64,000 nucleotides of DNA, from positions 868,001 to 932,000 of the forward strand of contig CP060219.1 in the NCBI GenBank assembly GCA_023898365.1, written 5' to 3'. Source of the stretch: Candidatus Woesearchaeota archaeon. Lineage in GTDB: Archaea; Nanobdellota; Nanobdellia; Woesearchaeales; GCA-023898365. Below the pieces are notes generated by a model, which searched no databases, was not told the DNA's origin, and saw only the letters and a list, made by a program, of their open reading frames with translations. This document shows, piece after piece, positions 7,390 to 15,682 of this stretch. Numbering within the stretch: the first letter of the stretch is position 1; each line of letters starts with the position of its first letter. The translations under genes were made by a program, and so were the position numbers.

Positions 7390-7832
7390 TGCCACGATTT
7401 TCAGAACACAAACGCCTGAAGGGATACGTCGAACAACTCGTCAGTACAGCCAATGTTAAAACGAAGAAAGATAAGGAAGATCTTGCAGTTTCCTTACAGC
7501 AATTTAATTTTGTTTATGGAAAAATTCTTGTCTTGCTTTCTTTTAAACTCTTTTTTTTCTTGATGCTCTACGCGTCCGTGATTAACGCTTTCGCGGATAA
7601 GCTTGGGTTGATCTCTGAACTCGGCAGGTTTCTTTCCGTTGTTTCGGGAATTGTTGGAACAGGTATTTCATTGTTGCTTATCTTTGTTATCTCGCTTTTC
7701 ATAAAAATGTACCAAGTTGATATGCGTATCATCGCAATAGTATTGTTTTCACGATTTGAGAAGAATTCTGTCTTTATAAGAGAAAGTCCGCTCTTTTCTT
7801 ACTCGCGTTCGTATGCGCAGTTACGTCGTTGA
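7386..7832 (+). CDS. Membrane protein, coupled to the upstream gene
   Basis: The 148-aa product has two strong hydrophobic segments (about 49-69 and 84-107) between charged termini. The ATG at 7386 forms an ATGA overlap with the preceding stop and is preferred over 7362. No family was recognised. The pair probably forms one membrane complex. Its end overlaps the end of the convergent map gene by 12 bp. Confidence 0.6.
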   Translation: MMPRFSEHKRLKGYVEQLVSTANVKTKKDKEDLAVSLQQFNFVYGKILVLLSFKLFFFLMLYASVINAFADKLGLISELGRFLSVVSGIVGTGISLLLIFVISLFIKMYQVDMRIIAIVLFSRFEKNSVFIRESPLFSYSRSYAQLRR

Positions 7833-8711
7833 GGTGTAAACATACGGTTTATCTCGTACAATCACTGACTTTTCTGATTGCGCTACCAATCCTCCTGCAA
7901 CTTCTGGAAGTGGAGCAAATGCTTGAAGGTTGCCTCGTTGCATAAGTTCACGAAGAGCAAAAGAAGTTTTTCCGACACCGTGCTCTCTTGTTACCCATCG
8001 TGTCGTAAATGGTAGCCCCTTCCATTTGAGAATGCTTGGAAGCACTGATCGAGTAATGCTGCTTCGCACCGGTTTTTGTGCAATGAGCATGAAAATAGAT
8101 GGATTTGCAGATTCTCCGACCATGCCTTTTCCGTTTGTCGCAAAAGGTTCGATGGCGATGACTTGATCCTCTTGAAGTTCTGTTTCATCACCGTTATCGA
8201 AGTTTGGAACAGTGGGTTTTGTGTGAATTTTGAACAGTCCAAGACCATGTCCTGAAAGATTACGAATGGGTGAGTAGCCATAACTTTCTATTGCTTCTTG
8301 AATTGCTTTTCCCAATTCTCGCAGTTTTGTTCCTGGAGTTGCAAGAGTAAGTGCTGCTTGCAATGCATCAAGTGATGCTTTGCGCAACTCAGTACCACTT
8401 CCTAAATCAACGGTGAGTGCATTATCTGCAACGTACCCTTCTACGTGAACGCCGACATCCAATTTAACAAGATCGCCTTCTTTATAGAGGTAGTCATCGT
8501 CATCTGTTGGACAAAAATGAGCTGCGATATGGTTTGCTGCTGACTGTGCAGGAAATGCTATGTTTCCTCCGCTTGCTATTATTTTTTCTTCTACTTTATC
8601 AAGCACTTCTCGCATAGACATGCCTGGTTTGATAAGCGATGCGCCAAACGCAAGAGCGGATGCAGCAATTTCTCCTGCTTTTGCATAGTGCTCTTCAACC
8701 TGTTTCTCCAT
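7821..8711 (-). CDS. map: Methionine aminopeptidase, type II archaeal form
   Basis: The 296-aa product removes the initiator Met from nascent proteins. The pita-bread fold motifs are visible: NHIAAHFCP near residue 60, the metal ligands in LVKLDVGVHVEGYVADNALTV (two Asp), LSGHGLG (metal His), KIHTKPTVPN, and IAIEPFAT (Glu). The long insert before the last domain marks type II. A TATA box (CCTATATAAAA region, read in reverse) lies about 25 nt upstream of the ATG, indicating a leaderless mRNA. Confidence 0.93.
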   Translation of the reverse strand: MEKQVEEHYAKAGEIAASALAFGASLIKPGMSMREVLDKVEEKIIASGGNIAFPAQSAANHIAAHFCPTDDDDYLYKEGDLVKLDVGVHVEGYVADNALTVDLGSGTELRKASLDALQAALTLATPGTKLRELGKAIQEAIESYGYSPIRNLSGHGLGLFKIHTKPTVPNFDNGDETELQEDQVIAIEPFATNGKGMVGESANPSIFMLIAQKPVRSSITRSVLPSILKWKGLPFTTRWVTREHGVGKTSFALRELMQRGNLQAFAPLPEVAGGLVAQSEKSVIVRDKPYVYTSTT

Positions 8712-8743
8712 GAGGGGTTGTTATGGACTGTCCTATATAAAAG

Positions 8744-9151
8744 TTGCCCAAAAAGAGGCGTTCTTTTGGAACTGATAAGAAATATTCTCAAAACAGAGAA
8801 GAAACTCCTTTGAAAACATTTTATTTGCATGAGGATATGGAAAATCTCAAGAAATATGCACGGGTTGTTGACACAATTGACGCAGGAATGGGTCCTCTCG
8901 AATCACTCTTCGAGCTCTCAGCTGATCCTTATTTTGCTTCTCTGGGGATGGTTTTTCGCAGCATTGAGCTTCTCTTTCTCAAAGCCCCTTTTGTGATAAC
9001 CTATTTATATCAAACACAAGATTATGCCGCACTCCTTGATTGGGTGCCGCGAGAACTGGTGGCAAATATGGTGCCGTATGCGAATGTTATTGATATTCAT
9101 CCAGCGTACTTGAATCGAGTAAAGAAGCACGAACAAAAAACGAACAGTTAG
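8744..9151 (+). CDS. Hypothetical protein, start uncertain
   Basis: Up to 135 aa, mostly helical, with no membrane segment or recognisable motif. The longest frame begins at TTG 8744, but that codon lies immediately after a TATA element shared with map, so the real start may be TTG 8810 or ATG 8837 (MENLKKYARV). The C-terminal half (LLDWVPRELVANMVPYANVID) looks structured. Function unknown. Confidence 0.5.
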   Translation: MPKKRRSFGTDKKYSQNREETPLKTFYLHEDMENLKKYARVVDTIDAGMGPLESLFELSADPYFASLGMVFRSIELLFLKAPFVITYLYQTQDYAALLDWVPRELVANMVPYANVIDIHPAYLNRVKKHEQKTNS

Positions 9152-9508
9152 TTATTTTTCGCTCTTATATTTTTCCATGATATCGGCAATCTTTTTGACG
9201 TCCGCGCTAGTCATGGTAACGTCCGCTCCAGAAAGCACATTCTTTACTTCTTCCTCGTTAACTGGAAGAATGTCGATGAGCTTTTTTACCACTTCTGGTT
9301 TAAGACGTGCAAGATCTAGTTCATTAAGCTCTTTTGAAAGCTCTTTTGCTTGCTTTGGTTTAAGAATCATGACTTGTTGTAAGTACTCTTCGACTTTTTG
9401 ACCACGAAAAGACAACTCACCATCTCGTTTCTTTGCTTTATTCAATTCCTCTGAAAGCTCAAAGAGGCTGATAGGTTCCTTTTCGAGAATGTCTGGATTG
9501 TTGACCAT
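9152..9508 (-). CDS. rpoF: DNA-directed RNA polymerase subunit F (Rpb4-like)
   Basis: The 118-aa product pairs with subunit E to form the polymerase stalk. An N-terminal region (MVNNPDILEKEPISLFELSEEL) is followed by the HRDC-like helical domain with the signature LPVNEEEVKNVLSG. The gene lies 2 nt downstream of L21e, the conserved archaeal arrangement, which strengthens a call that would be weak on sequence alone. Confidence 0.88.
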   Translation of the reverse strand: MVNNPDILEKEPISLFELSEELNKAKKRDGELSFRGQKVEEYLQQVMILKPKQAKELSKELNELDLARLKPEVVKKLIDILPVNEEEVKNVLSGADVTMTSADVKKIADIMEKYKSEK

Positions 9509-9510
9509 TT

Positions 9511-9801
9511 TTATTCTTGTTTGCGAAGGTGAACAGGATGTGCGACAAGTACTTTTTCCTTGTTAATGTCCTTAATAACGACTTCATAACAGCTACCTGT
9601 TTTCTTCTTAATGATGCCGTTCTTTCCACTGAAGCGAGGATGGAACATACCTTTGTGAATTGCAGGTTCAAGTGTCAAGTGGACGCGATCTCCAGGTAAA
9701 AATGCTTGAAGAAACTGCCGAATAGAGATTTTTCCCTTTGCGCGAAAATGCTTCATGAAGCTTCCTCGTCGCTTTCTTCGAAATCCTCCGCTTCGTTTCA
9801 T
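9511..9801 (-). CDS. rpl21e: Large ribosomal subunit protein eL21
   Basis: The 96-aa basic protein is at the family length. Recognisable blocks are the N-terminal SGGFRRKRRGSF, GDRVHLTLEPAIHKGMFHP, FSGKNGIIKKKTGSCYEV and the C-terminal VAHPVHLRKQ. The TATA box AATTTATAAAGG (9823-9833, read in reverse) is about 27 nt upstream, so the transcript is probably leaderless and continues into rpoF. Confidence 0.95.
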   Translation of the reverse strand: MKRSGGFRRKRRGSFMKHFRAKGKISIRQFLQAFLPGDRVHLTLEPAIHKGMFHPRFSGKNGIIKKKTGSCYEVVIKDINKEKVLVAHPVHLRKQE

Positions 9802-9825
9802 ACGATGAGGAAAACCGCACTTAAT

Positions 9826-10176
9826 TTATAAAGGTTTCCTTAGCGGGATGCTAACGATGCCAAAGAGAAATCCTGCCATGACGATAAGAAAAGAAAACTG
9901 CTGGCTTAGCGCAGCTCCAATAAGAAGATAGGGGGCAAGAAGTAAGATGGGAGGTGGCCAGAACAGAAAGAGTAAGAAGGTAAGTATGAACAGGCTGCAC
10001 AGAAGTGGCGCGGTATAGTGTATTCCTGCAAGCACCGCTAAAATTACCAATTGCGTTATCCAGAAAAATTTCTTTCCTTCTCGCGCCTCATCTTTATCAA
10101 GCCACGCAATGAACGCACCAACTGGTAATCCAATGAGAACAAGTACATATCCGAGAACTACTGGTGAAACGCTCAT
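9826..10176 (-). CDS. Polytopic membrane protein
   Basis: The 116-aa, very hydrophobic protein has four predicted helices and a short charged loop (DKDEAREGKK) after the first. The ATG at 10176 (MSVSPVVL) is preferred because the earlier ATG at 10203 lies inside the pilin-like gene. It follows the pilin-like gene by 5 nt and could be part of its assembly or anchoring unit. No family was recognised. Confidence 0.6.
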   Translation of the reverse strand: MSVSPVVLGYVLVLIGLPVGAFIAWLDKDEAREGKKFFWITQLVILAVLAGIHYTAPLLCSLFILTFLLFLFWPPPILLLAPYLLIGAALSQQFSFLIVMAGFLFGIVSIPLRKPL

Positions 10177-10181
10177 GTTGT

Positions 10182-10598
10182 TTAGGGAATGACCATATTG
10201 CACGTAATGCCTTGAGAAATGTTCACTTCGTCATCTCCCACTCCCGCTTTATTATTGGTTCCATCATAAACAAAAACGATGTTTTTATTTTCATCAGCAA
10301 GGAAGATGCAAAAATTGTTGTTGCTGTTAAACGTTTCGCGAAGAACATCTGGATTAATGCCATAGAGCCGTTCAAGTTCTGCAGGATCAATTTCTGTTCC
10401 ATCAATCACCGGATACGGTGTTGAGGGATTGCGCTCAACATTTAACGAATTGTAAATTGCGTTTGCCTCTTCGTGCAAAGATGCAGTTGTAGGCGTCGTG
10501 TCAGAAGAAATCATGATGGCGTAAAACACCACAACAATAATAACAAAGATTACTGCGGCAATCATCAAATCAAGCGATAAGGTCTGTGCTCTTTTCAT
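10182..10598 (-). CDS. Pilin-like membrane-anchored protein
   Basis: The 138-aa product has a short basic N-terminus (MKRAQTLSLD), one hydrophobic helix (about residues 12-30) and an extracellular domain. This is the layout of archaeal type IV pilins or minor pilins, although the QxSxEY motif of class III signals is replaced by QTLSLD. Two cysteines (in NNFCIFL and ITCNMV) could form a disulfide. A strong Shine-Dalgarno GGAGGAG precedes the ATG. Confidence 0.65.
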   Translation of the reverse strand: MKRAQTLSLDLMIAAVIFVIIVVVFYAIMISSDTTPTTASLHEEANAIYNSLNVERNPSTPYPVIDGTEIDPAELERLYGINPDVLRETFNSNNNFCIFLADENKNIVFVYDGTNNKAGVGDDEVNISQGITCNMVIP

Positions 10599-10729
10599 CC
10601 AAACTCCTCCACTAATGACTTGAGCACTCGTCTTTTAAAAAGTTAATTGTTTACAGCATATATGCCAATTCAGAAGAGATGCAAGCAGCTGGTTTCACAA
10701 ATTTCTTACAAGAGTCGAGTGTAAGAATG

Positions 10730-13318
10730 TTATGTTCCCTCAAACACTTTTTTTATTGCAGTGGTAAGACCTTGTTTTCCACCAACTTTGAATGTGTCTG
10801 CCGGTAAGCTGCTTTTCTTGTACGCTTGCCCAGTACAACCAGTTGTGTGTTCTTGGATTTTGTATCCGCCGACCCCAAGAGTTTTGTACGGCGCAAAAAG
10901 AAAGATGTCGCTCTCGCCAACAAGTTCGTGTTCTTCGCGTTCTTTTTGGAATATGATTATGTAGCTTCCTTGAAACACTTTATTTTGTCTTCCTGAGACT
11001 TCATTTCGTGTATGGCCTGTCACCGGATCTTTTGGATTAAAGAGAACTTTAAACCCATATCTAGGAAGAAGATCTTTAGTTAACGCTTCTACTGCTTCAG
11101 GCATTGAACTTTGATTTGGTAAGGCCAGAATGCCAAAACCTCCTTGGCGAAGAACTCTGTTGGTTTCAGCTAGGATTTCTTCTACTTCTCGTTTATGTTC
11201 AAAGCCTTGCGCATTATATTGGATGGCATAGGCACTTGAAACGATATCGAATTGCCCATTTTGAAACATGGTCATGTCGCGTGCATTTCCTTCATGAAAG
11301 AATTCTTCGGCTCTTTCTCCGTATAACTCTTTTTCTCTAGCAACTGTTATGCCTTGTGCGAGTAGCTCTTTCATTGCGTCAAGGTTATGCACGACTCGTC
11401 GTTCTTTTCCTGGAAGTTGTGAAAGGACGCGACTTAAGCAAGCAGGTCCGCTTCCCCAATCAAGAATTGCATTAAGCGGTGTTTGTGCAGCTTCTTCAAG
11501 TGACATGATTGCTTGTCCGATTGCGCGATTTGTATCTCCTGAAGAGGTTATGTCCCATTCGGGATGCGAATATGAAGCCACAACAGCTTCTTTCCCTGGA
11601 TGTTCAAGCAGGGCTTCAACAGATCTTCCAACGCATCCTTGCACTTGTTTTAGTCCATCGTTAAACGCAATGTTTGAATTGGGTTGTTCTTGTTCAACTT
11701 CTTCACTTGAAGGAAGGCTGCGCAGCAATCCCTCAGAAATGTCTCCTTCTGTTGCATTCGCAGCTGCAATCAACTCTCCAAGATCATGGCCTTGCGTGAC
11801 AAGAGTGATGGCGCGATTTTTTTGTTCAAGCACTTCAACTAAGTTTGCAAATAAGGTTCCCGGAATCCATGAAGATCTAAACCGTATTCCTTGTGAACTG
11901 AGCCGATCTCTTTCAGCAACTTGTTGCGCATCAAGTTCTTCGCTCGTGGGAATTAATGATATAACATGGACAGGTGCTTCAGCTCCTTTGCGATATGCTC
12001 TGCCAATTGTTTGCGTCTCTGAAGCGGGTGTCAAAAATGGCTCTGCAGCAATAATATACTGATTGCGTTTGCCAGTTGCTAAGGAGATTGATTCGCTTAC
12101 TGTTGAGCGCGAATTTACAAGGACACGAAGTCTTCCTTCTCGAAATGCTCGTGCACGTTCAAGCCGGTCCTTTAATGGTACTTCTCCGATGATGTAAGAT
12201 ACTTCATCAGCTGCAAACAGGCCCGCTCTTTGCAAATCAAGAGTAAGTTCTTCAGGAAATGATGCTTCTCTTCCTTGAATATAATAGGAAAATACGGAGA
12301 ACTGCGCGGTTGGATCGTGTGCAGTAATCTTCCCAATCATGCTAACTAGTTTTTCTCGTTCTGACTGCAACAAGATTTGACTTAATCGCGCTATCTTTGC
12401 AATACTTGGTTTGCGCTCCATCCATTCTGCCATGTATTCATCGACAAACTCTCTGCTCATTTCTGCAGGTTCATGTTCTGCGATTCCTAATTCGGGCACT
12501 CCTTTAACAAGAGGTGGCAGGTTGAAAATGCGTTTGACGTCTTCTCGTGTAAAGGTAAACCATGCTCCTGATTGTCTTGCATTGAAAATTGCTTCAGGAG
12601 TTGCAGCGTAATCAAAAGGATTGTCTGCAAAGTAAGCAAATTTTTCTGGATCGAGCATGTACAGGAGAAAACCTGCATCTTCAAGCCGATTTGGAATTGG
12701 CGTTGCTGTTGTTGCCATGAAATGTTTATCTCTCGTTGCTTCAATAATGTGGCGGAATGCTTGCGATCGACCAGAGAGGGGATTTTTTAATGCGTGCGCT
12801 TCATCCACAATAACTTGATCGAGGTGTGCTGCTGCCCGAAGAATTGCTTGCACGTAGCGATTGCTTTCAGGATCATTGCGGGAAATTTTTTCATAGTTGA
12901 TAAGCACCATGTCTTGTTCAAATGCGGTCTCAATGTTTCCAGGAGTTGCAAGTGCTCGTGAAATGCGAGGAAGTCCAAGAGCGAAGGTGTACTCATCAAG
13001 TTTTTCTTGACTCCAAGCTTCTTCAAGTGCTTGATTTGGTGCAACAACGAGTGCTTTAGCTCGTCGTCCTTTTTCTTGTTGTATACTCTCATTTAGTAAA
13101 TTATATACTGTTATTGCTGTTAATGTTTTTCCAGCGCCAGTGCCATCTTCAAGAACGGTTCTTTTAGTTTTATTTTTTACTGATTCATGAATGCGAACAA
13201 CTTGATGGGGGAATGGTGTTATGCTTCCCTGCGATCTTGCAACTAATGATTGTCCGAAATTTATTACATGCTCTGCATGAAGGAGAGCATTTTGGATGGT
13301 TCGTTCAAGATCATTCAT
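10730..13318 (-). CDS. SNF2-family helicase fused to a SAM-dependent methyltransferase
   Basis: The 862-aa product has a superfamily 2 helicase in its N-terminal two thirds: P-loop EDGTGAGKT (Lys near 64), VIVDEAHALKN (near 170), TATPIPNRL, and the C-lobe motif TIGRAYRKGAE (near 450). A class I methyltransferase follows from about residue 600, with motif I LDWGSGPACLS and an acidic motif IV region (FDIVSSAYAIQY). The substrate is unknown; translocase-methyltransferase fusions usually act on DNA. The start at 13318 overlaps the upstream gene by 8 nt (ATGAATGA). A longer start at 13399 lies inside that gene and is less likely. It is the last gene of a three-gene operon with no mobile-element hallmark nearby. 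Confidence 0.85.
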   Translation of the reverse strand: MNDLERTIQNALLHAEHVINFGQSLVARSQGSITPFPHQVVRIHESVKNKTKRTVLEDGTGAGKTLTAITVYNLLNESIQQEKGRRAKALVVAPNQALEEAWSQEKLDEYTFALGLPRISRALATPGNIETAFEQDMVLINYEKISRNDPESNRYVQAILRAAAHLDQVIVDEAHALKNPLSGRSQAFRHIIEATRDKHFMATTATPIPNRLEDAGFLLYMLDPEKFAYFADNPFDYAATPEAIFNARQSGAWFTFTREDVKRIFNLPPLVKGVPELGIAEHEPAEMSREFVDEYMAEWMERKPSIAKIARLSQILLQSEREKLVSMIGKITAHDPTAQFSVFSYYIQGREASFPEELTLDLQRAGLFAADEVSYIIGEVPLKDRLERARAFREGRLRVLVNSRSTVSESISLATGKRNQYIIAAEPFLTPASETQTIGRAYRKGAEAPVHVISLIPTSEELDAQQVAERDRLSSQGIRFRSSWIPGTLFANLVEVLEQKNRAITLVTQGHDLGELIAAANATEGDISEGLLRSLPSSEEVEQEQPNSNIAFNDGLKQVQGCVGRSVEALLEHPGKEAVVASYSHPEWDITSSGDTNRAIGQAIMSLEEAAQTPLNAILDWGSGPACLSRVLSQLPGKERRVVHNLDAMKELLAQGITVAREKELYGERAEEFFHEGNARDMTMFQNGQFDIVSSAYAIQYNAQGFEHKREVEEILAETNRVLRQGGFGILALPNQSSMPEAVEALTKDLLPRYGFKVLFNPKDPVTGHTRNEVSGRQNKVFQGSYIIIFQKEREEHELVGESDIFLFAPYKTLGVGGYKIQEHTTGCTGQAYKKSSLPADTFKVGGKQGLTTAIKKVFEGT

Positions 13319-13925
13319 GGTCTTTGCCTCCGACGAGTCTCTTGTATTCTGCGCGCAACGTTGTTCTAAGTTGTTCGTATGCTTCTGGTGTCGTTGCATT
13401 GCTTGTTTCTATGATTTTAAGAAAATAATTGGTGAATAGTCTTTCAACAAGGTGTGGGTCTCTTGTTGCAAGTTCTGGTGGAATTGCATGCACTGCGTCA
13501 TCGACGCTTCCTCCTCTTCCGCGAGGAATTTGTACAAGGCCAAGATTTTGCACAGTGACTGCCATAAGATGCGGGTTGAGTTTATCTCGAAGACTTCCCT
13601 CAAGGTTATCGTACAGAATGGTGGCAACATAGGATAAAAACCCTTCTTTTGTTTCATCATCTTCGATGAGCGGAAAGAGGTTGCTATGTCTGCCAAGTAT
13701 TTCTTTTGCTTGGTCACTTTCCAAATAATCGGCAAGTTCTCTGCGCTCAGCATCATCTAATCCGTACTTTGCTGACAGATCGCCGCGAAGATGTGTTACA
13801 TCGCTTGCTGTAAGCTCATGCTTCATGCCGTGAGTTTTCATTATTTTAAGGAGTTGAATAATGGTAACATCAATGCCGTCTCGGCGTAAAGTCCAAGCTA
13901 AATCTGCTGGGCGCATCGTATTCAT
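13311..13925 (-). CDS. Helical protein of unknown function in the SNF2 operon
   Basis: The 204-aa product is alpha-helical and charged, without signal peptide, membrane helix or catalytic motif. A segment near residue 125 (LVQIPRGRGGSVDDA) is Gly/Arg-rich and may be a loop. It overlaps the coiled-coil gene by 4 nt (ATGA) and the helicase gene by 8 nt, so the three are surely co-translated and probably act in one complex. No family was recognised. Confidence 0.7.
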   Translation of the reverse strand: MNTMRPADLAWTLRRDGIDVTIIQLLKIMKTHGMKHELTASDVTHLRGDLSAKYGLDDAERRELADYLESDQAKEILGRHSNLFPLIEDDETKEGFLSYVATILYDNLEGSLRDKLNPHLMAVTVQNLGLVQIPRGRGGSVDDAVHAIPPELATRDPHLVERLFTNYFLKIIETSNATTPEAYEQLRTTLRAEYKRLVGGKDHE

Positions 13926-15541
13926 GGTTGCTCACCTATCATCCATTTTTTTCCAATGAGAGTCGCTTTACCGCTACTTTCTACCAAAAATCTCAGTGTG
14001 GTGCGGTCTACGGTACATCCTTCTTGTTCCATCCGCTGATTTATTTCACCTAAGCGTACCAGTTCTCCCGATAAAGAGCTTAATATTCTCTCAAGAACGG
14101 CAATATCGTCCAAGCGTTTCCTTTCGGGGGTTGGGTTCGTTTCTTCTTTGATTCGTTGGTTTGAGATAACGGAGTGCGTTAATAATTCAACTGAAATGCC
14201 GAGATCTTCAAATGGTGTATGTGTATAACTTTCTTGTGCACTTGCATGAATGAGGCCAATTAGTTCTTGAACTTGCATTGGCGAGTATTCTTTTTTTCGT
14301 AACGAAAAACGGTATCCTGATAAATTGTGTGGAAGTTTAATTGCTTCGAGCGAATCAACACTTGTTTCGCTAAGTAAGTTAAACACTGCGCTTCCCAGGA
14401 CTGATTCGGAGATGATTATCTCTTGTAATGTTGTTGTGTTGTCAGGCTCTCTATAAGTAAGAGGTAGGCAAATTTCTACAACATATTCTTCATCATGTTC
14501 AATGCTTCTAATGTAGAGTGGGACTACTTTGTTTTCCAACACTTCTGAAAGGATCTCTTCTGATTCTTTGGATTCTCTTTCGAATGCTGTTTTGCGCTCA
14601 GCAATGTCTTCAAGGATTTCTATTGCTTTACATACTGTTTTATTTCGCGCTTCTTCATACGCAGGAATTGTTTCTTCAACGATGCGCTTGAGATTATCTT
14701 GTAAGCTTGCAGCACTACTGCTTTCCACTTCTTCACTTAAATGGAGTCCGCGCAGAGTTTGTAGTGTTCGTTCAATTCCTGCAGCGTCTTCTTTTGCCTG
14801 TTTGTACTTTCGAAAGCTTTCAATATTTTGTTCATTGTATGCAGCTTCAAGCTGTTCTCTTGTCAGTTCAAAATTGTCTCCTTCAAGTTCGACGTTGAGT
14901 GAGAGTCTATTGAATTCGTAGATGAGTCCTTCAAGTTGTGGTCCTTTGCTTTGTCTGCGTTTTCCTTGAATGACTTCTTCAATAAGACTCATATCTCCTG
15001 CAACGGAAGCTAAGTATTGTAATGTGCGTTCATAGTGCTGTGTTGGATCGAGTTCTGTTTTTTGAACTGCAGGTGTGGATTCTTGTTTGGGTTCTTGTGT
15101 TTCTTGCTGATAGGGTTCTTCTGCAGGTTTTGTTTTTTCATATTCTCTGATGTGATCTTCGAGGAGTCCAACTTCAACGCGGGATTCTTCAAGTTCTCTT
15201 TTTGCACGTTCGAGTTCTGCTTGCGCTTCTTCTAATTCTTCTTCAAGTGCAAAGTAGTGATCAATCGTAATTTGTTCATCTTGTTCTTGTTCTACGATGT
15301 GAAATTTAAATTCCACTCCGTGGACTCTGTTCTCTGCCAATTGTTTGAGTTTTTCTATTTGCGAGTGGTTTCTTTCTCCATAGAAATAAAGTCTGCGTTC
15401 TCCTTTGTCAATGCGCATGCGGTAGTGAAGTTCTCCCATGGCTGTTGGTCTAATCAAATCTCTAATAAGAACAAGGCCTCCCAGTTCGCTGCCCCCTATA
15501 TCTATATAGGCTGCTGCATCCGCAAGAGATTTTCCACTCAT
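13922..15541 (-). CDS. Large coiled-coil protein heading the SNF2 operon
   Basis: The 539-aa product has a mixed N-terminal globular part (about 1-90, with LHYRMRIDKGERRLYFYG strands), a strong Glu/Arg/Leu coiled coil (about 95-140), a Gln/Pro/Glu-rich linker (about 140-165), further long helices (about 170-330) and a C-terminal globular domain (about 345-539). This is the architecture of a scaffold or structural-maintenance-like adaptor, but there is no ATPase motif. A TATA-like AT-rich box ends about 27 nt upstream of the ATG, so this gene probably carries the operon promoter. No family was recognised. Confidence 0.7.
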   Translation of the reverse strand: MSGKSLADAAAYIDIGGSELGGLVLIRDLIRPTAMGELHYRMRIDKGERRLYFYGERNHSQIEKLKQLAENRVHGVEFKFHIVEQEQDEQITIDHYFALEEELEEAQAELERAKRELEESRVEVGLLEDHIREYEKTKPAEEPYQQETQEPKQESTPAVQKTELDPTQHYERTLQYLASVAGDMSLIEEVIQGKRRQSKGPQLEGLIYEFNRLSLNVELEGDNFELTREQLEAAYNEQNIESFRKYKQAKEDAAGIERTLQTLRGLHLSEEVESSSAASLQDNLKRIVEETIPAYEEARNKTVCKAIEILEDIAERKTAFERESKESEEILSEVLENKVVPLYIRSIEHDEEYVVEICLPLTYREPDNTTTLQEIIISESVLGSAVFNLLSETSVDSLEAIKLPHNLSGYRFSLRKKEYSPMQVQELIGLIHASAQESYTHTPFEDLGISVELLTHSVISNQRIKEETNPTPERKRLDDIAVLERILSSLSGELVRLGEINQRMEQEGCTVDRTTLRFLVESSGKATLIGKKWMIGEQP

Positions 15542-15682
15542 ACTTCCTTTTGAGAATACCTTTCAATTTATAAAAATATCGTTACTAATAAGTAGTCATA
15601 TTCTTGACTTTTTAATGCATTTTTGTCTCAAACCTAAGAATTTGGCTGTTTCAGGCAAAATAGACAAGATGTGCTCTGCTAC

